Source: Candidatus Symbiopectobacterium sp. NZEC151 (GTDB taxonomy: Bacteria; Pseudomonadota; Gammaproteobacteria; Enterobacterales; Enterobacteriaceae). Taken from it: a stretch of 64,000 nt of DNA. The number at the start of each line of letters is the position of its first letter. The stretch's first letter is position 1. The notes under the pieces are model-generated. The model saw only the letters and a program-made list of their open reading frames with translations. It was not told the DNA's origin and ran no database searches. Below are positions 28,837 to 38,982 of the stretch, one piece after another. The stretch covers positions 310,001-374,000 of the forward strand of contig NZ_JAGFPE010000003.1 of NCBI RefSeq assembly GCF_025962655.1, in the 5' to 3' direction. A program made the translations under genes and the position numbers.

Positions 28837-31647
28837 ATGTTGATTGCAGAGATAAAATCCAACCTATCAGACCAAGTCAACAATAACCTTTGTGAAGGAA
28901 TGAGAGAAAGATCGAACACTTTCCCTACCTCACATTCTGATATTTCGCGTATTCGCAACTCTGCGCTCGACTTTCGGCGCATCAACCAATTAAAAGAATC
29001 TTATGAATCAATGCTTTCTGATGCAGCCAAAGAGGTCAGTCTCGATATAAAATTAGTGCCAACAATGATTAAAGACACCTCATCCATCAACGCCAAAGAC
29101 TATTTTTATCTGGGTAGTTGCGAAACAGAATCTTTTTTGGACATGGGGATCACGCTGGATAAGGAGGGTAGGCTTACGTTTATTAATGGCCAGCGCAAGG
29201 AGTTGATATCAGGTTTATACAACAAATATATCAAGAAAAGGAAATACTGCTGCTACAGTGCTCACGACATAACAAATAATAATGATTACTTATTTGATGC
29301 ATTACGCATAAATGAAAATGGTAAATTAACAGGAAGAATAAAAGACACGTCAAAGCAATACACTATTGATATAGAAAAGAACTGTAGAACATATTCTTCA
29401 TCTGAATCGAACGCAAACATCACTTTACGTTTAACAGAACAAGGTGAATGGGGAGCTGAAGATCTGAAATTTGAGAGAAAAGATGGCATCACATTAACAT
29501 TTACATTCAAAAATAACGAATTATATTTATCTGAATTTAAAAAAGAAAACAATGTAGTCAATTACAAAGAATATGATTCTCTTGTGAAAATAAAATCACT
29601 CAAGGGGTACACTATACTTTCGGTCAAAAAAACGAGGGATGTGCTTCAACTTGAAACTATTCATAATGGAAAAAAGAGAATAATTTACCTAAATCCAAAT
29701 AGAATAGAATTGCCCACGTTAAACGTAAAGAGTCTCTCTCATAAACCACCACAAAATCTACATTCTGCATTGGGTTCAGATCCTCATGAACATTATGATT
29801 CGGGCCAACCGTTTAGCTCGACACGCCTTGGTAATTTTAGCAGCAAATGGATTCCCCTTTTCGGTAATGCAATTGATAGTTTCCGAATAAACTTACAAAA
29901 ATCTAAACACAATTGGTATGAGAAACATTACAAAAAATCCTTTTATGCAATGGTAAATGCTGTAGACCCAGGAATACGCGCAACGGTATCAACGATAAAA
30001 AATCTTTCATCGTTGTGTAGAACATCCGAAAAAACAGGAAAGATTTCTAGCGACATCACCAATATGAATAATAATTATACCTCGCTGATTGGAAAACTAC
30101 CTGACAGCATAATCTGTAAAAAAGATCTTAACGTTGCCATACCAAACATATTAAAAAATCTTAAAAATGGCGATCAATTATCTCTGATAAAATCTAACGA
30201 CATATCTTTTTTTGGTGGTATAGCCAGAGGCGGTTTTCCATTATCCCCTGCCTATTTTGTTGGTATTGTTGGGGCACTTTCAAAAAAACATTGCGTCAGT
30301 TTTACTAAAAGTGATGACAACGAAATATCCTGTTCTTTTGATAATAGGTTAACAGCGTTAATAGCGCTGTTAGCCGGCACGGGGCAAGGTTTAGAAAAAA
30401 CCTTATTAAAAACACCTAACATTGACTACTTTACCATTTTGCCTGTTGAGTCGAATATTATTTTATTTTCACAAATGGATAAAACCAGAACTATGTCATT
30501 AAAGCTAGAAGAAAAAGATCTCTCAACTTTCATCGAAAAAAGCAGTAAAAAAAGTGAGTTGATTCAATTTCTCGATGAAAGAGAAAACAACATATCCATT
30601 AACAAAAAAAATGAATATACCAATAAATTATCCATTGAGGCAAGAGCACTTGAATTCAGACTTCAAATGGGAACAGGCTATGAACCAGGTAATTACATTG
30701 TTGCGCCGAGAAGCACTGCCGGGATCATGCTATCTGGGGATATACTTTCAATAAATTTTACCAAAGAAACCAATATCACACCTGATTCAGGTGAAAGCGT
30801 CAGCAAAAAAATTGAATTACAGGCTCTGTCACCACATGCAAAACTGGTTCGAGAAAACAAAATCATGCCAATAGTGTCAACAGATATTAATAATAATGAT
30901 TACTATTTCCCCCTTCCGATTGTTGAAGAGTCAAACAGTAAAAACATAGTAAGCCGCCAGGCATATATAAATAAATCCCATCAGTATACTAGCGGTAAAA
31001 ATTTTCTTGATAGAACCGAAAAAACGTTATCTGATGTTATTGAATCGCTCAATGAAATGGATATGGAAATAGAAAAAAACCATGACATTCGTTGCCTGAC
31101 AAATTTAGAATTGATATGCAAAAAAAACAAGAAAGTAAAATCACACTTATTAAAGAAAAAAAATAACTCAATCAAGGACGTTCTCCTACATAAGGATTTT
31201 ATTGATTCACTTAAAAAGACAAAACATGACCTTATAAACAAAGAAAGAAACAGTATGGGAAAAACGATAAACTATCATATAAGGACAGACTATAAACTGA
31301 CAGAAGAAAGTAAAAAGGATAAGGAAGATCTCGAACATGAAATTGCAATAATCAAGGATAATACTTCACAATTAAGCGGAGAGGAACTGCAAATCTCAAT
31401 AAATAAACTGCATTTTAAAGTGAAATCATTTAAAGAGAATGCAACATATTTATTAGCTAAAATTGATTTAATGAGTACAGGTTGTTTTTCAACCTTTTCC
31501 TCGACCATACCAAATCTCATTTTTTATTTTAATGATGGGAAATTCATTTCTTTAACAAGGCCTCTTGGAAACATAACATTTGAATATAGTAAAGAAAATA
31601 CAACGCATCCTTACCGGATAGTGTCCAATCTACATGTGCTAGAGTAA
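28837..31647 (+). CDS. Compact AvrE/DspE-like type III effector, copy 1
   Basis: 936 aa, strongly AT-rich; TAGAGG six bases before the ATG. No signal peptide or transmembrane helix. By eye it aligns with DspE: DMGITLDKEGRLTFINGQR with DspE's AVTLDKGKLQLAPDN; a block around residues 450-520 (GDQLSLIKSNDISFFGG to GTGQGLE) with DspE's GESMSFSRSYGGGVS to ATGHDVM; and the C-terminus SLTRPLGNITFEYS with SMERNIGTINFKYG. AvrE/DspE proteins (about 1,800 aa) are injected into plant cells and form water/solute channels. This one is half size; no WxxxE motif was noticed. 43% or so similarity cannot be stated without alignment; homology is my inference. Confidence 0.65.
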   Translation: MLIAEIKSNLSDQVNNNLCEGMRERSNTFPTSHSDISRIRNSALDFRRINQLKESYESMLSDAAKEVSLDIKLVPTMIKDTSSINAKDYFYLGSCETESFLDMGITLDKEGRLTFINGQRKELISGLYNKYIKKRKYCCYSAHDITNNNDYLFDALRINENGKLTGRIKDTSKQYTIDIEKNCRTYSSSESNANITLRLTEQGEWGAEDLKFERKDGITLTFTFKNNELYLSEFKKENNVVNYKEYDSLVKIKSLKGYTILSVKKTRDVLQLETIHNGKKRIIYLNPNRIELPTLNVKSLSHKPPQNLHSALGSDPHEHYDSGQPFSSTRLGNFSSKWIPLFGNAIDSFRINLQKSKHNWYEKHYKKSFYAMVNAVDPGIRATVSTIKNLSSLCRTSEKTGKISSDITNMNNNYTSLIGKLPDSIICKKDLNVAIPNILKNLKNGDQLSLIKSNDISFFGGIARGGFPLSPAYFVGIVGALSKKHCVSFTKSDDNEISCSFDNRLTALIALLAGTGQGLEKTLLKTPNIDYFTILPVESNIILFSQMDKTRTMSLKLEEKDLSTFIEKSSKKSELIQFLDERENNISINKKNEYTNKLSIEARALEFRLQMGTGYEPGNYIVAPRSTAGIMLSGDILSINFTKETNITPDSGESVSKKIELQALSPHAKLVRENKIMPIVSTDINNNDYYFPLPIVEESNSKNIVSRQAYINKSHQYTSGKNFLDRTEKTLSDVIESLNEMDMEIEKNHDIRCLTNLELICKKNKKVKSHLLKKKNNSIKDVLLHKDFIDSLKKTKHDLINKERNSMGKTINYHIRTDYKLTEESKKDKEDLEHEIAIIKDNTSQLSGEELQISINKLHFKVKSFKENATYLLAKIDLMSTGCFSTFSSTIPNLIFYFNDGKFISLTRPLGNITFEYSKENTTHPYRIVSNLHVLE

Positions 31648-31883
31648 CGCAGCAGGGAATATCGCAGAGAGTAATAACACGAGTTCTTTGAAAAGATTCA
31701 ACTCGTTGAATAACGGATCAATCGATTGTGACAAAGAAATGAAGGAATTATTTATTTTATATTTAGGTTATGAGAATTTTTTCTTACAGTTTAAATCCAG
31801 AGGTTTTATTAAATTAAATAGCTGTTTAATGCATTACATTAATCGACGCTTAGGATAAACATTTCGTAACCCTTAGGTTGATT
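31648..31883. other. Spacer between the two effector-like genes
   Basis: 236 bp, AT-rich, no ORF for a DspF-type chaperone, no hrp box seen. A weak TAGG precedes the second gene's ATG. The genes may be transcribed separately. Confidence 0.5.
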
Positions 31884-34721
31884 ATGACAACATCACTACG
31901 TCTGCCATTGAATATAACAAAATCGATCATTCCTGTGCGAACCATGAAAGCATCTGAATTTTCACCAACGCGTTCTAATACATTAATCAAAAACATCTCT
32001 TTTATTCACCACTCAACTCACAGTATCATCACTAAAAAAAACCATCACAACAAGTATCACAGACTGCCAGACATCATTTCTGAAGACGTCACATTGACAC
32101 CGAGTAAGATCGGTAAAATCAATACCAAGGATTATGTTTTTCTAGGGAGTTGTAGAATGCCTTTGATCAGTGACATGGGAGTAACGCTCGATCAGGAAGG
32201 CGATCTTATATTGATACAAGGTCAGTGCCAGAATTTACTCTCTGGTTTATATAGAAAACACAGTAAAAAGAACGATTATACTTATTACACTCTCAATAGG
32301 GAAGGAGACAGAAGCAATATCACATTTGAATCATTATATATCGATACCGAGGGTGAACTCACTGCAAAACAAAAAAATAAAAATATTTATTACTCCATTG
32401 AGTTTAGCACCAACACCAGTGTCGACACTGAAAAAGAAACGACTAAAATCATCAACGTAACCTATAAGAAACAGCCCACACCATTATCAACAGATCTTTC
32501 ACTTCAAGGATGTGACGGAAACACCGCTCATTTTGATTTCAGGAATAACAATTTATACTTAAGTGCATATTCAGCAGGAAACAAAAAATATGACTATAAT
32601 CTCATGGAATACAAAATAAAGCCGCTATTTAACAAAAAGTACCACATCGTTTCCGTCAAACGGTGTAGAAATATGTTGCAAATAGAGGCATTAAAACGAG
32701 ATAAAGTAAGAATATTCTATATTGATCCTAAGAATATATCCGGAACATTGCTCAGAAAAAAAAAGGCAAGCCATAAACCGCCGCAAGGGTTCTACGCACT
32801 TTTAGGTGGCGATGTGTATGAGAAATATCACTGTGGGCAGCCCTTTTCATCAACCCGGTGGGGGAATTTTCGTTCTCTACCGATACCATTTATTTCCCGA
32901 ATGGTCGATCCTATCCGCTTAGCCCTCAAAAAAAATAAAGCAAAGCGCAGCAGGAAAGAAAAATTACTGAAAGGAATCAAATTCGCAGATCCTGGCATCA
33001 ATGCCGCCATATCGGTAACCAAGGATTTGATAACACGAACAGAGAAAAAAAGCCTATCACATGAATCATTAGTGAATACGTCTATAACAGGTCTTAAGCA
33101 TGATTTTTCACCGTTGATTAATGATCTTCCAGAATTTATGCCAGAAGAAAATACATTCGCAAAAAAAACATTATCTATCATCAAAAATCTTGCAACAAAT
33201 GATGCACTTACCTTGAGCAAGGAAAATGAATTTTCCATTTTTTTTAGCTTATTACAAAATGGTATGCCTTTTCATCCAGGCTGGTTCGCCGGAGCCAAAT
33301 TCTCAATCGCGAAAACGCATTGCCTGATTTTAACCAAGACAACAACAGGTAATATAAAATTAGTATTTACCCGTAAGAGAAAAATCTGTAACACCTTACT
33401 GATAGGAACAGGCCAGGGCTTGGAATCAACGTTACTTAGCCAGAGTGGCATTAATTTTTTCTCTGTTATGCCCTTTGAGGCAAATGCCCTCTTAACGTTG
33501 TATAAAACCAAGGAATTAGATTTATCATTTGAACTAACTCCCTGTCAGTTTAAATCACTTCTCGATCAATCATCCAACATTGATAACAAAAATAGCTTTT
33601 TTGACAATCACCAGATAGCAGTAAAAAGAAGACAGCTCAGTGAATATGGCACCTCACTGTCTCTGGATATGAAAATTAATGAATTACGTGCAACGTTGGG
33701 TATAACACCCGTTGAAAATACGCGACTTTACTCGCCTCGGCTAGCTTGTGGTAGCGGGGTCAGTGCCTCGGTATTCACGTATAACAATAAGAAAGAAACC
33801 CGATGTTCAGATACAGCGCAGCAGCCGGCCGTCGATAAAAAAAGCACCTTAACGCTACTTTCCGGCTCTGGCACTTTTTTTGCCGGAGAAAAGTACATTA
33901 TTGCGCCCAACACTATCAACGACAATGGACAGTTATGTTATCGCCTTGCGCTTATCGAAGAGGGGATGAGCGCCAAATCAAAAACAAAAAGCGTTTTTAA
34001 ACACAGTCGTACCCGAGGCAGAACTGCAACCCCAAAAAGGTCGATGCCCAAACGACGTAACCATAAGCAGATTAAAAAAGTCTACAACACGTTAGCCACC
34101 CTCACTGACACTGGGGAAATCATTCGTCCCATGCATAAGATAGGAAATTTGAAGGTGACGCGAAGGTTGCACAAACCGGTTAATTTACCGCAAGGCCGTT
34201 TGCTGACCAGATACCTATCAGCCTCGCAGCAACAGACGACATTAAAACATGTGTTTAAGGGGGAGCCTCGTCCACAGCCATATGCTGATACGTTGCGCAC
34301 ACTCGCCGACCGCGCATCCAGTAAAAACAGAAACGATTTAAATAAAAAACTGAGTCACAGTCTTGTTGCAAAATACAACATCAATATCAATGACCAAAAG
34401 AGATTATTGGAATTTAAACATGCGTTAAACACGTTAGAGAGCACGCCGAATGTACTAAACAGGCTTCAAGAGAGAAAAAAACTGAAGGAATTACGTCAGC
34501 GGATTGCCAAATTTAAAAGCGAGGCGACATATCAATTGCACACCGTTGATCTCTACAGTTACGGCGAAAGGGTACAAACCAAATCATCACTGACCAATGT
34601 GCTGCTGAATTTCAGACAAACCAAAGCGATGGCGTTGAAAAAGCATCTGGGACAGCTATCACTTGAATATGCCGATACGCCAATCCCCACGAAAATAACA
34701 GGCAACTACCGTTTCCTTTGA
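31884..34721 (+). CDS. Compact AvrE/DspE-like type III effector, copy 2
   Basis: 945 aa from the ATG at 31884. Paralogue of copy 1 along its length: DMGVTLDQEGDLI, SHKPPQGFYALLGGD (about residue 297), GQPFSSTRWGNF, ADPGINAAIS, GTGQGLESTLL (508-518) and the terminal LGQLSLEY. Between about residues 690 and 790 it has a very basic insertion (KSKTKSVFKHSRTRGRTATP, KRRNHKQIKK) that copy 1 lacks. The N-terminal 60 residues are Ser/Thr/His-rich, as in many type III secretion signals. Somewhat less AT-rich than copy 1. Same caveats about function. Confidence 0.65.
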   Translation: MTTSLRLPLNITKSIIPVRTMKASEFSPTRSNTLIKNISFIHHSTHSIITKKNHHNKYHRLPDIISEDVTLTPSKIGKINTKDYVFLGSCRMPLISDMGVTLDQEGDLILIQGQCQNLLSGLYRKHSKKNDYTYYTLNREGDRSNITFESLYIDTEGELTAKQKNKNIYYSIEFSTNTSVDTEKETTKIINVTYKKQPTPLSTDLSLQGCDGNTAHFDFRNNNLYLSAYSAGNKKYDYNLMEYKIKPLFNKKYHIVSVKRCRNMLQIEALKRDKVRIFYIDPKNISGTLLRKKKASHKPPQGFYALLGGDVYEKYHCGQPFSSTRWGNFRSLPIPFISRMVDPIRLALKKNKAKRSRKEKLLKGIKFADPGINAAISVTKDLITRTEKKSLSHESLVNTSITGLKHDFSPLINDLPEFMPEENTFAKKTLSIIKNLATNDALTLSKENEFSIFFSLLQNGMPFHPGWFAGAKFSIAKTHCLILTKTTTGNIKLVFTRKRKICNTLLIGTGQGLESTLLSQSGINFFSVMPFEANALLTLYKTKELDLSFELTPCQFKSLLDQSSNIDNKNSFFDNHQIAVKRRQLSEYGTSLSLDMKINELRATLGITPVENTRLYSPRLACGSGVSASVFTYNNKKETRCSDTAQQPAVDKKSTLTLLSGSGTFFAGEKYIIAPNTINDNGQLCYRLALIEEGMSAKSKTKSVFKHSRTRGRTATPKRSMPKRRNHKQIKKVYNTLATLTDTGEIIRPMHKIGNLKVTRRLHKPVNLPQGRLLTRYLSASQQQTTLKHVFKGEPRPQPYADTLRTLADRASSKNRNDLNKKLSHSLVAKYNININDQKRLLEFKHALNTLESTPNVLNRLQERKKLKELRQRIAKFKSEATYQLHTVDLYSYGERVQTKSSLTNVLLNFRQTKAMALKKHLGQLSLEYADTPIPTKITGNYRFL

Positions 34722-34748
34722 ATGCGTGCCTGAGTATCGCGGTTCTCG

Positions 34749-35486
34749 TCAGGCAACCGTCGATGATTCAAGACAGAGGAAGGTGGTGACTTTGTCAGCC
34801 ATCATCCGGTATACCCCCCTAAAGCGCCGACCTGTGGGAAATTCAGGGGCTAGCGTGGTTTGCAATTGCAGTTCGAAAACCTGTTGAGCCTGATTGAGCA
34901 CGGTGATTTGCGCATCCAAAAAATCAAAGTAATGCTGTACCGAAGGATAGATGGCTTTAAACAAGCTCTCCTTGGCAGAAAAACTCAACGTCAGCGCCTG
35001 ACAAAACGGCATATCCACTCCTTGCAGCCATTGGCGCTCCTCATCACCGACGATACCAGGCCAGAGTGAAGCGGCCCGATCGTCACTCATCAGCGTTTCC
35101 ACATCAACACCCACACCGCTGAATACGTCGCTGCGGCGGTGAATAGCGCACAGCACGCTGTCTTTGTTGTGGCTCAAAGAGCCACAGAGATTTTCAGGCC
35201 ACACCGGTGAGCGGTCCTGGCCGCTAAGCAGCGTAAACTGGTTTATACCGAGTTTTTCCAGCACATGGCGCGCCAGATAACGCCCGGCAAGAAATTCAGC
35301 GCGGCGCTTGGGCACCGAGCGTGCCAACTCCGCAGACAAGGGCACATCAATACGATGATAAAGCGTATCGTGGTAAGCCTCTGGGTTGAAGCGACAATAG
35401 GCGCAGAATCCAGGATACACAGCCTCGCCAGTGGGCAAAGGCAGTGTCATCCATTCAATATTGCCGACAAACGCCGAGATGGTCAT
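34749..35486 (-). CDS. 4'-phosphopantetheinyl transferase, EntD type
   Basis: 245 aa. Transfers the phosphopantetheine arm from CoA to carrier proteins. EntD/Sfp motifs are present: GVGVDVE (Mg binding), FSAKESLFKAIYP with the WxxKE-type KES, and the upstream block RRAEFLAGRYLARHVL and SGQDRSPVWP. Probably activates a siderophore, indigoidine-like or other NRPS/PKS system elsewhere; none is encoded nearby. It is 34 bp downstream of the nucleoside transporter gene, same strand. Confidence 0.88.
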   Translation of the reverse strand: MTISAFVGNIEWMTLPLPTGEAVYPGFCAYCRFNPEAYHDTLYHRIDVPLSAELARSVPKRRAEFLAGRYLARHVLEKLGINQFTLLSGQDRSPVWPENLCGSLSHNKDSVLCAIHRRSDVFSGVGVDVETLMSDDRAASLWPGIVGDEERQWLQGVDMPFCQALTLSFSAKESLFKAIYPSVQHYFDFLDAQITVLNQAQQVFELQLQTTLAPEFPTGRRFRGVYRMMADKVTTFLCLESSTVA

Positions 35487-35520
35487 TAACGTACACTCTC
35501 CCCCTGCTGCGGGTCAGGCT

Positions 35521-36798
35521 TTAAAGCGCCAGAAAGAATCCAGCAATGGTTGCACTCATCAGGTTTGAAAGCGTTCCCGCAGCGACCGCTTTCAGCCCAA
35601 AACGCGCGATATCCTGACGACGGTTTGGCGCCATGCTGCCGAGCCCACCAATCAAAATCGCAATCGATGACAGATTGGCAAAGCCGCACAAGGCAAACGA
35701 AATAATGGCTTTCGATTGATCCGAGAGCACCTGCAATCCCAGGGCTGCTACGGCGTCGTCCGCTTTGAGATGCTGACTAAAATTCAGATAGGCAACAAAC
35801 TCATTAAGAATCAGTTTTTGGCCGATAAAGGCCCCCGCCACCGTCGACTCCTGCCACGGTATCCCAATAAGGAAAGCCACGGGTGCGAACAACCAACCTA
35901 AAATCAGCTCCATAGAGAGCTGTGGATAATCAAACCACCCGCCAATGCCCCCCAGGATGCCATTGAGCAAGGCAATCAGCGCCACAAACGCCAGCAACAT
36001 TGCACCGACGTTGAGCGCCAGCTGTAACCCTGAAGCCGCGCCACTGGCCGCTGCGTCAATCACGTTGGCAGGCTCATCATCGGCACTCACAAAACCGGAG
36101 TGAGTTTCATGGTCGTGTGTGGTTTCCGTCTCTGGCACGATCAGTTTGGCAAACAACAAGCCCCCTGGCGCGGCCATAAAGGAGGCAGCGATCAGATACT
36201 CCAACGGCACGCCCATCTGCGCATAGCCCGCCATCACCGCCCCGGCAATGGATGCCAGCCCGCCGCACATCACCGCAAACAGCTCCGAGCGCGTCATGGT
36301 AGCAATGTAGGGACGGACCACCAGCGGTGCTTCCGTCTGCCCGACAAAGATATTTGCCGTCGCCGAAAGCGATTCAGTACGCGACGTTTTTAACAGCTTT
36401 TGCAGCGCTCCGCCTAGCAGGCGAATAACCCATTGCATCACCCCGATGTAATACAACACGGCAATCAACGAGGAGAAAAAGACAATGATCGGCAGCACCC
36501 GCAGTGCGAACACAAAGCCACCGCCGCCAAACAGCTCATACATCTTATCGGACGCCAGGCCACCAAAAATAAACGATACGCCTTCGTTGCCGTAACCAAT
36601 AATCAGGGCAACCCCTTCGGTCATCCCTGCCAATATCTTGCGCCCAAGCGGCACATAAAGCACCAATGCGCCAATACCAATCTGGAGCAGGAAAGCGCCC
36701 AACACCGTGCGCAGGCGAATAGCCTTGCGGTTACTGGAAAGCAAAACGGCAACCAGCACCAACACAGCCATGCCAATAAGACTCATAATGAGTTGCAT
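35521..36798 (-). CDS. Concentrative nucleoside transporter (NupC/NupX family)
   Basis: 425 aa, about ten membrane segments. CNT family signatures: [72 protein letters not shown] and [13 protein letters not shown]. Imports nucleosides with H+ or Na+ across the inner membrane. It resembles E. coli NupX/PsuT more than NupC; substrate not certain. AAGGGAAC precedes the ATG. Head-to-head with the Lrp-type gene. Confidence 0.9.
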   Translation of the reverse strand: MQLIMSLIGMAVLVLVAVLLSSNRKAIRLRTVLGAFLLQIGIGALVLYVPLGRKILAGMTEGVALIIGYGNEGVSFIFGGLASDKMYELFGGGGFVFALRVLPIIVFFSSLIAVLYYIGVMQWVIRLLGGALQKLLKTSRTESLSATANIFVGQTEAPLVVRPYIATMTRSELFAVMCGGLASIAGAVMAGYAQMGVPLEYLIAASFMAAPGGLLFAKLIVPETETTHDHETHSGFVSADDEPANVIDAAASGAASGLQLALNVGAMLLAFVALIALLNGILGGIGGWFDYPQLSMELILGWLFAPVAFLIGIPWQESTVAGAFIGQKLILNEFVAYLNFSQHLKADDAVAALGLQVLSDQSKAIISFALCGFANLSSIAILIGGLGSMAPNRRQDIARFGLKAVAAGTLSNLMSATIAGFFLAL

Positions 36799-37210
36799 AA
36801 GAAGTTCCCTTTTATGCGTTGTTGAAAATCAAGGATAGACTATTCATCTCGGGCCAGATTGCCCGAAAAACGTCAAAGGCGGATTATAAAGCGGCCACTC
36901 GGGAAATACGCATTTTTTGTCACATTTGAACACTTTCTGACATGCTTGAACCCTCGCATCTGGGATTTCTATCACGTTCTTTTTCCACACCTTATGGGCA
37001 TCCAAACACCTCAGGACACTATTCTCATCGTTTTTTCTTATGGTTATTGGGAAAAGCGATGTGTTAATAATATTGTTTGCTGCGAGGGTATAGCGTTCAT
37101 TTTCAGCAGCGCTGAGGATAATTGATGGTTTTAGCTGAACGATATCGGCTACAACACGCAATTTTATGTTATGCAGCATGGGTTATAGGCGACGAATAAA
37201 GGGCAACACA
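36799..37210. other. AT-rich spacer between nup and the Lrp-type gene
   Basis: 412 bp with no supported gene; it must contain both divergent promoters. No clear operator was recognised. Confidence 0.5.
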
Positions 37211-37714
37211 ATGAAAACAAAAACATTATCTCCAACCACCACAGAAGAAAAGTCCGCTGACCTCGACAAATTCGATTACGCCATCCTGCAACTGCTGCAA
37301 CAGGACGCCTCACTCTCCAACGTGGCGCTGGCAGAAAAAGTTAATCTCAGCCCTCCGGCCTGCCTGCGACGGGTAGAACGTTTAAAACAGGCTGGATTGA
37401 TAAAAGGTACGGTGGCCCTGCTGAATCCGGAAGCGTTAAATGCCGGCATGGTGGTGATTATCGGCGTGGTGTTGGACCGTTCGACGCCTCAGTCGTTTGC
37501 CGATTTCGAACTGGCGGCACAAAACATCAGTGGGTGTATGGAATGTCATGTGGTGACGGGAGAGTTCGATTACATGATGATGCTTCGCACCAAAGATAAT
37601 CAAAGTTTCAATAAGTTACATGCCGAGCAGTTGTTATTCCTGCCCGGAGTGCGACAAATACGCTCCTTTATGGGGTTGCGTCAGGTGCTCTCAACCACGC
37701 AGTTACCCTTTTGA
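37211..37714 (+). CDS. Lrp/AsnC-family regulator
   Basis: 167 aa from the ATG at 37211, preceded by AAAGGGC. N-terminal helix-turn-helix (LDKFDYAILQLLQQDASLSN, KVNLSPPACLRRVERLKQAG) and C-terminal RAM ligand-binding domain (CHVVTGEFDYMMML). Lrp-type AcdR activates ACC deaminase genes in pseudomonads, and this gene lies tail-to-tail with acdS only 37 bp away, so AcdR is a reasonable guess; the alternative is control of the divergent transporter. Confidence 0.85.
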   Translation: MKTKTLSPTTTEEKSADLDKFDYAILQLLQQDASLSNVALAEKVNLSPPACLRRVERLKQAGLIKGTVALLNPEALNAGMVVIIGVVLDRSTPQSFADFELAAQNISGCMECHVVTGEFDYMMMLRTKDNQSFNKLHAEQLLFLPGVRQIRSFMGLRQVLSTTQLPF

Positions 37715-37718
37715 TAAC

Positions 37719-37738
37719 GCTGGCCCAAACGGGCCAGC
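37719..37738. terminator. Hairpin between the Lrp-type gene and acdS
   Basis: GCTGGCCC-AAAC-GGGCCAGC between two convergent genes. No T-run on either strand. Confidence 0.55.
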
Positions 37739-37751
37739 AGCGCCGCCAGAA

Positions 37752-38768
37752 TCAGCCGTTACGGAAAATATAGCTGTAAGCGCTCAGTGCCGGGGCACCG
37801 CCTAGGTGGGCATACAGCACTTTGGAACCTTTGGGAAACTCACCGCGACGCACCATGTCGATCATGCCGTGCATGGATTTTCCCTCATAAACCGGGTCGG
37901 TCAATACGCCTTCGGTGCGGGCGCACAGACGAATCGCTTCCAGCGTGCCTTCATTGGGTAAGCCATACTCCGGCCCACCGTAGCGGGTATCCAGCACCAC
38001 GTCTTCTTCTGTGATCTCACGGCCCAGCTCCACCAGATTTGCCGTGTTCTGTGCAATACGCAGAATTTGCGCTTTGGTTTGTTCCGGTTTGGCGGAAGCG
38101 TCAATGCCGATAACACGGCGAGAGCGCCCGTCAGCGGCAAAACCCACCACCATCCCCGCCTGGGTGCTGCCGGTTACGGAACAGACCACGATATAATCGA
38201 AAGTAAAACCCAGCTCTTTTTCCTGCTGGCGCACTTCTTCGGCAAAGCCGACGAAGCCTAATCCACCCAGTGGATGCTCAGAACAGCCAGCCGGGATCGG
38301 GAACGGTTTTCCGCCGTCTTGCGCGGCTTCTTCCATCGCTTGCTGCCAGCTTTGACGAATGCCGATGTCGAACCCAGCGGCATCAAGGCGTACATCCGCC
38401 CCCATAATGCGCGAGAGTTCAATATTGCCGACCCGATCGTAGACCGCATCCGCATAATTCACCCAGTTCTCCTGAACCAGCACGCACTTCATGCCGAGGT
38501 GCGCCGCCACGGCAGCAACCTGGCGCGTTTGGTTCGATTGGATACCGCCAATCGAGACCAGCGTGTCGCACCCTTGTTCCAGCGCCTCTGGGATCAGGTA
38601 TTCCAGCTTGCGGGTTTTATTGCCGCCAAACGCCAGGCCGCTGTTGCAGTCTTCGCGCTTGGCATAAAGTTCGACATCACCGCCCAGATGTTCGCTCAAT
38701 CGCTTCAACGGCGTGATGGGAGAGGGACCGAAAGTCAGCGGATAGCGGGGAAATTTCTCCAGATTCAT
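37752..38768 (-). CDS. acdS: 1-aminocyclopropane-1-carboxylate (ACC) deaminase
   Basis: 338 aa from the ATG at 38766-38768, the length of Pseudomonas AcdS; GGAG lies 7 bases upstream, and a longer frame to 38936 runs into AT-rich spacer. PLP enzyme that breaks the ethylene precursor ACC into 2-oxobutyrate and ammonia. Lys51 (GGNKTRK) binds PLP; Tyr294-Glu295 in DPVYEGKS are the residues that separate true ACC deaminases from D-cysteine desulfhydrases. Nearly every block matches pseudomonad AcdS. It indicates life with plants, where it lowers ethylene. Confidence 0.95.
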   Translation of the reverse strand: MNLEKFPRYPLTFGPSPITPLKRLSEHLGGDVELYAKREDCNSGLAFGGNKTRKLEYLIPEALEQGCDTLVSIGGIQSNQTRQVAAVAAHLGMKCVLVQENWVNYADAVYDRVGNIELSRIMGADVRLDAAGFDIGIRQSWQQAMEEAAQDGGKPFPIPAGCSEHPLGGLGFVGFAEEVRQQEKELGFTFDYIVVCSVTGSTQAGMVVGFAADGRSRRVIGIDASAKPEQTKAQILRIAQNTANLVELGREITEEDVVLDTRYGGPEYGLPNEGTLEAIRLCARTEGVLTDPVYEGKSMHGMIDMVRRGEFPKGSKVLYAHLGGAPALSAYSYIFRNG

Positions 38769-38982
38769 CATCAAGCTCCAAAATAAAGTGGCATTAGGGA
38801 AACGGGAGATGGCTATTTCATCGGGAAATATCCTCACGCCGTAAAAACAGACTAACAAATTAATGATGAATTTAAATTGCGTTATTAATCCAATTTTCGA
38901 CCAGTAAAAACAGATAAATGCATTTATAAGAATCAAAAAACCACATTAAGAATAAATAACGAAATAAAATTAACACGATTTT

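Noticed and set aside
36844..37179. 111-codon minus-strand frame between nup and the Lrp-type gene
   Set aside because: No ribosome site or family pattern; it overlaps the presumed promoters of both neighbours.
38769..38936. 56-residue N-terminal extension of AcdS
   Set aside because: AT-rich spacer; the internal ATG with GGAG gives exactly the known 338-aa length.
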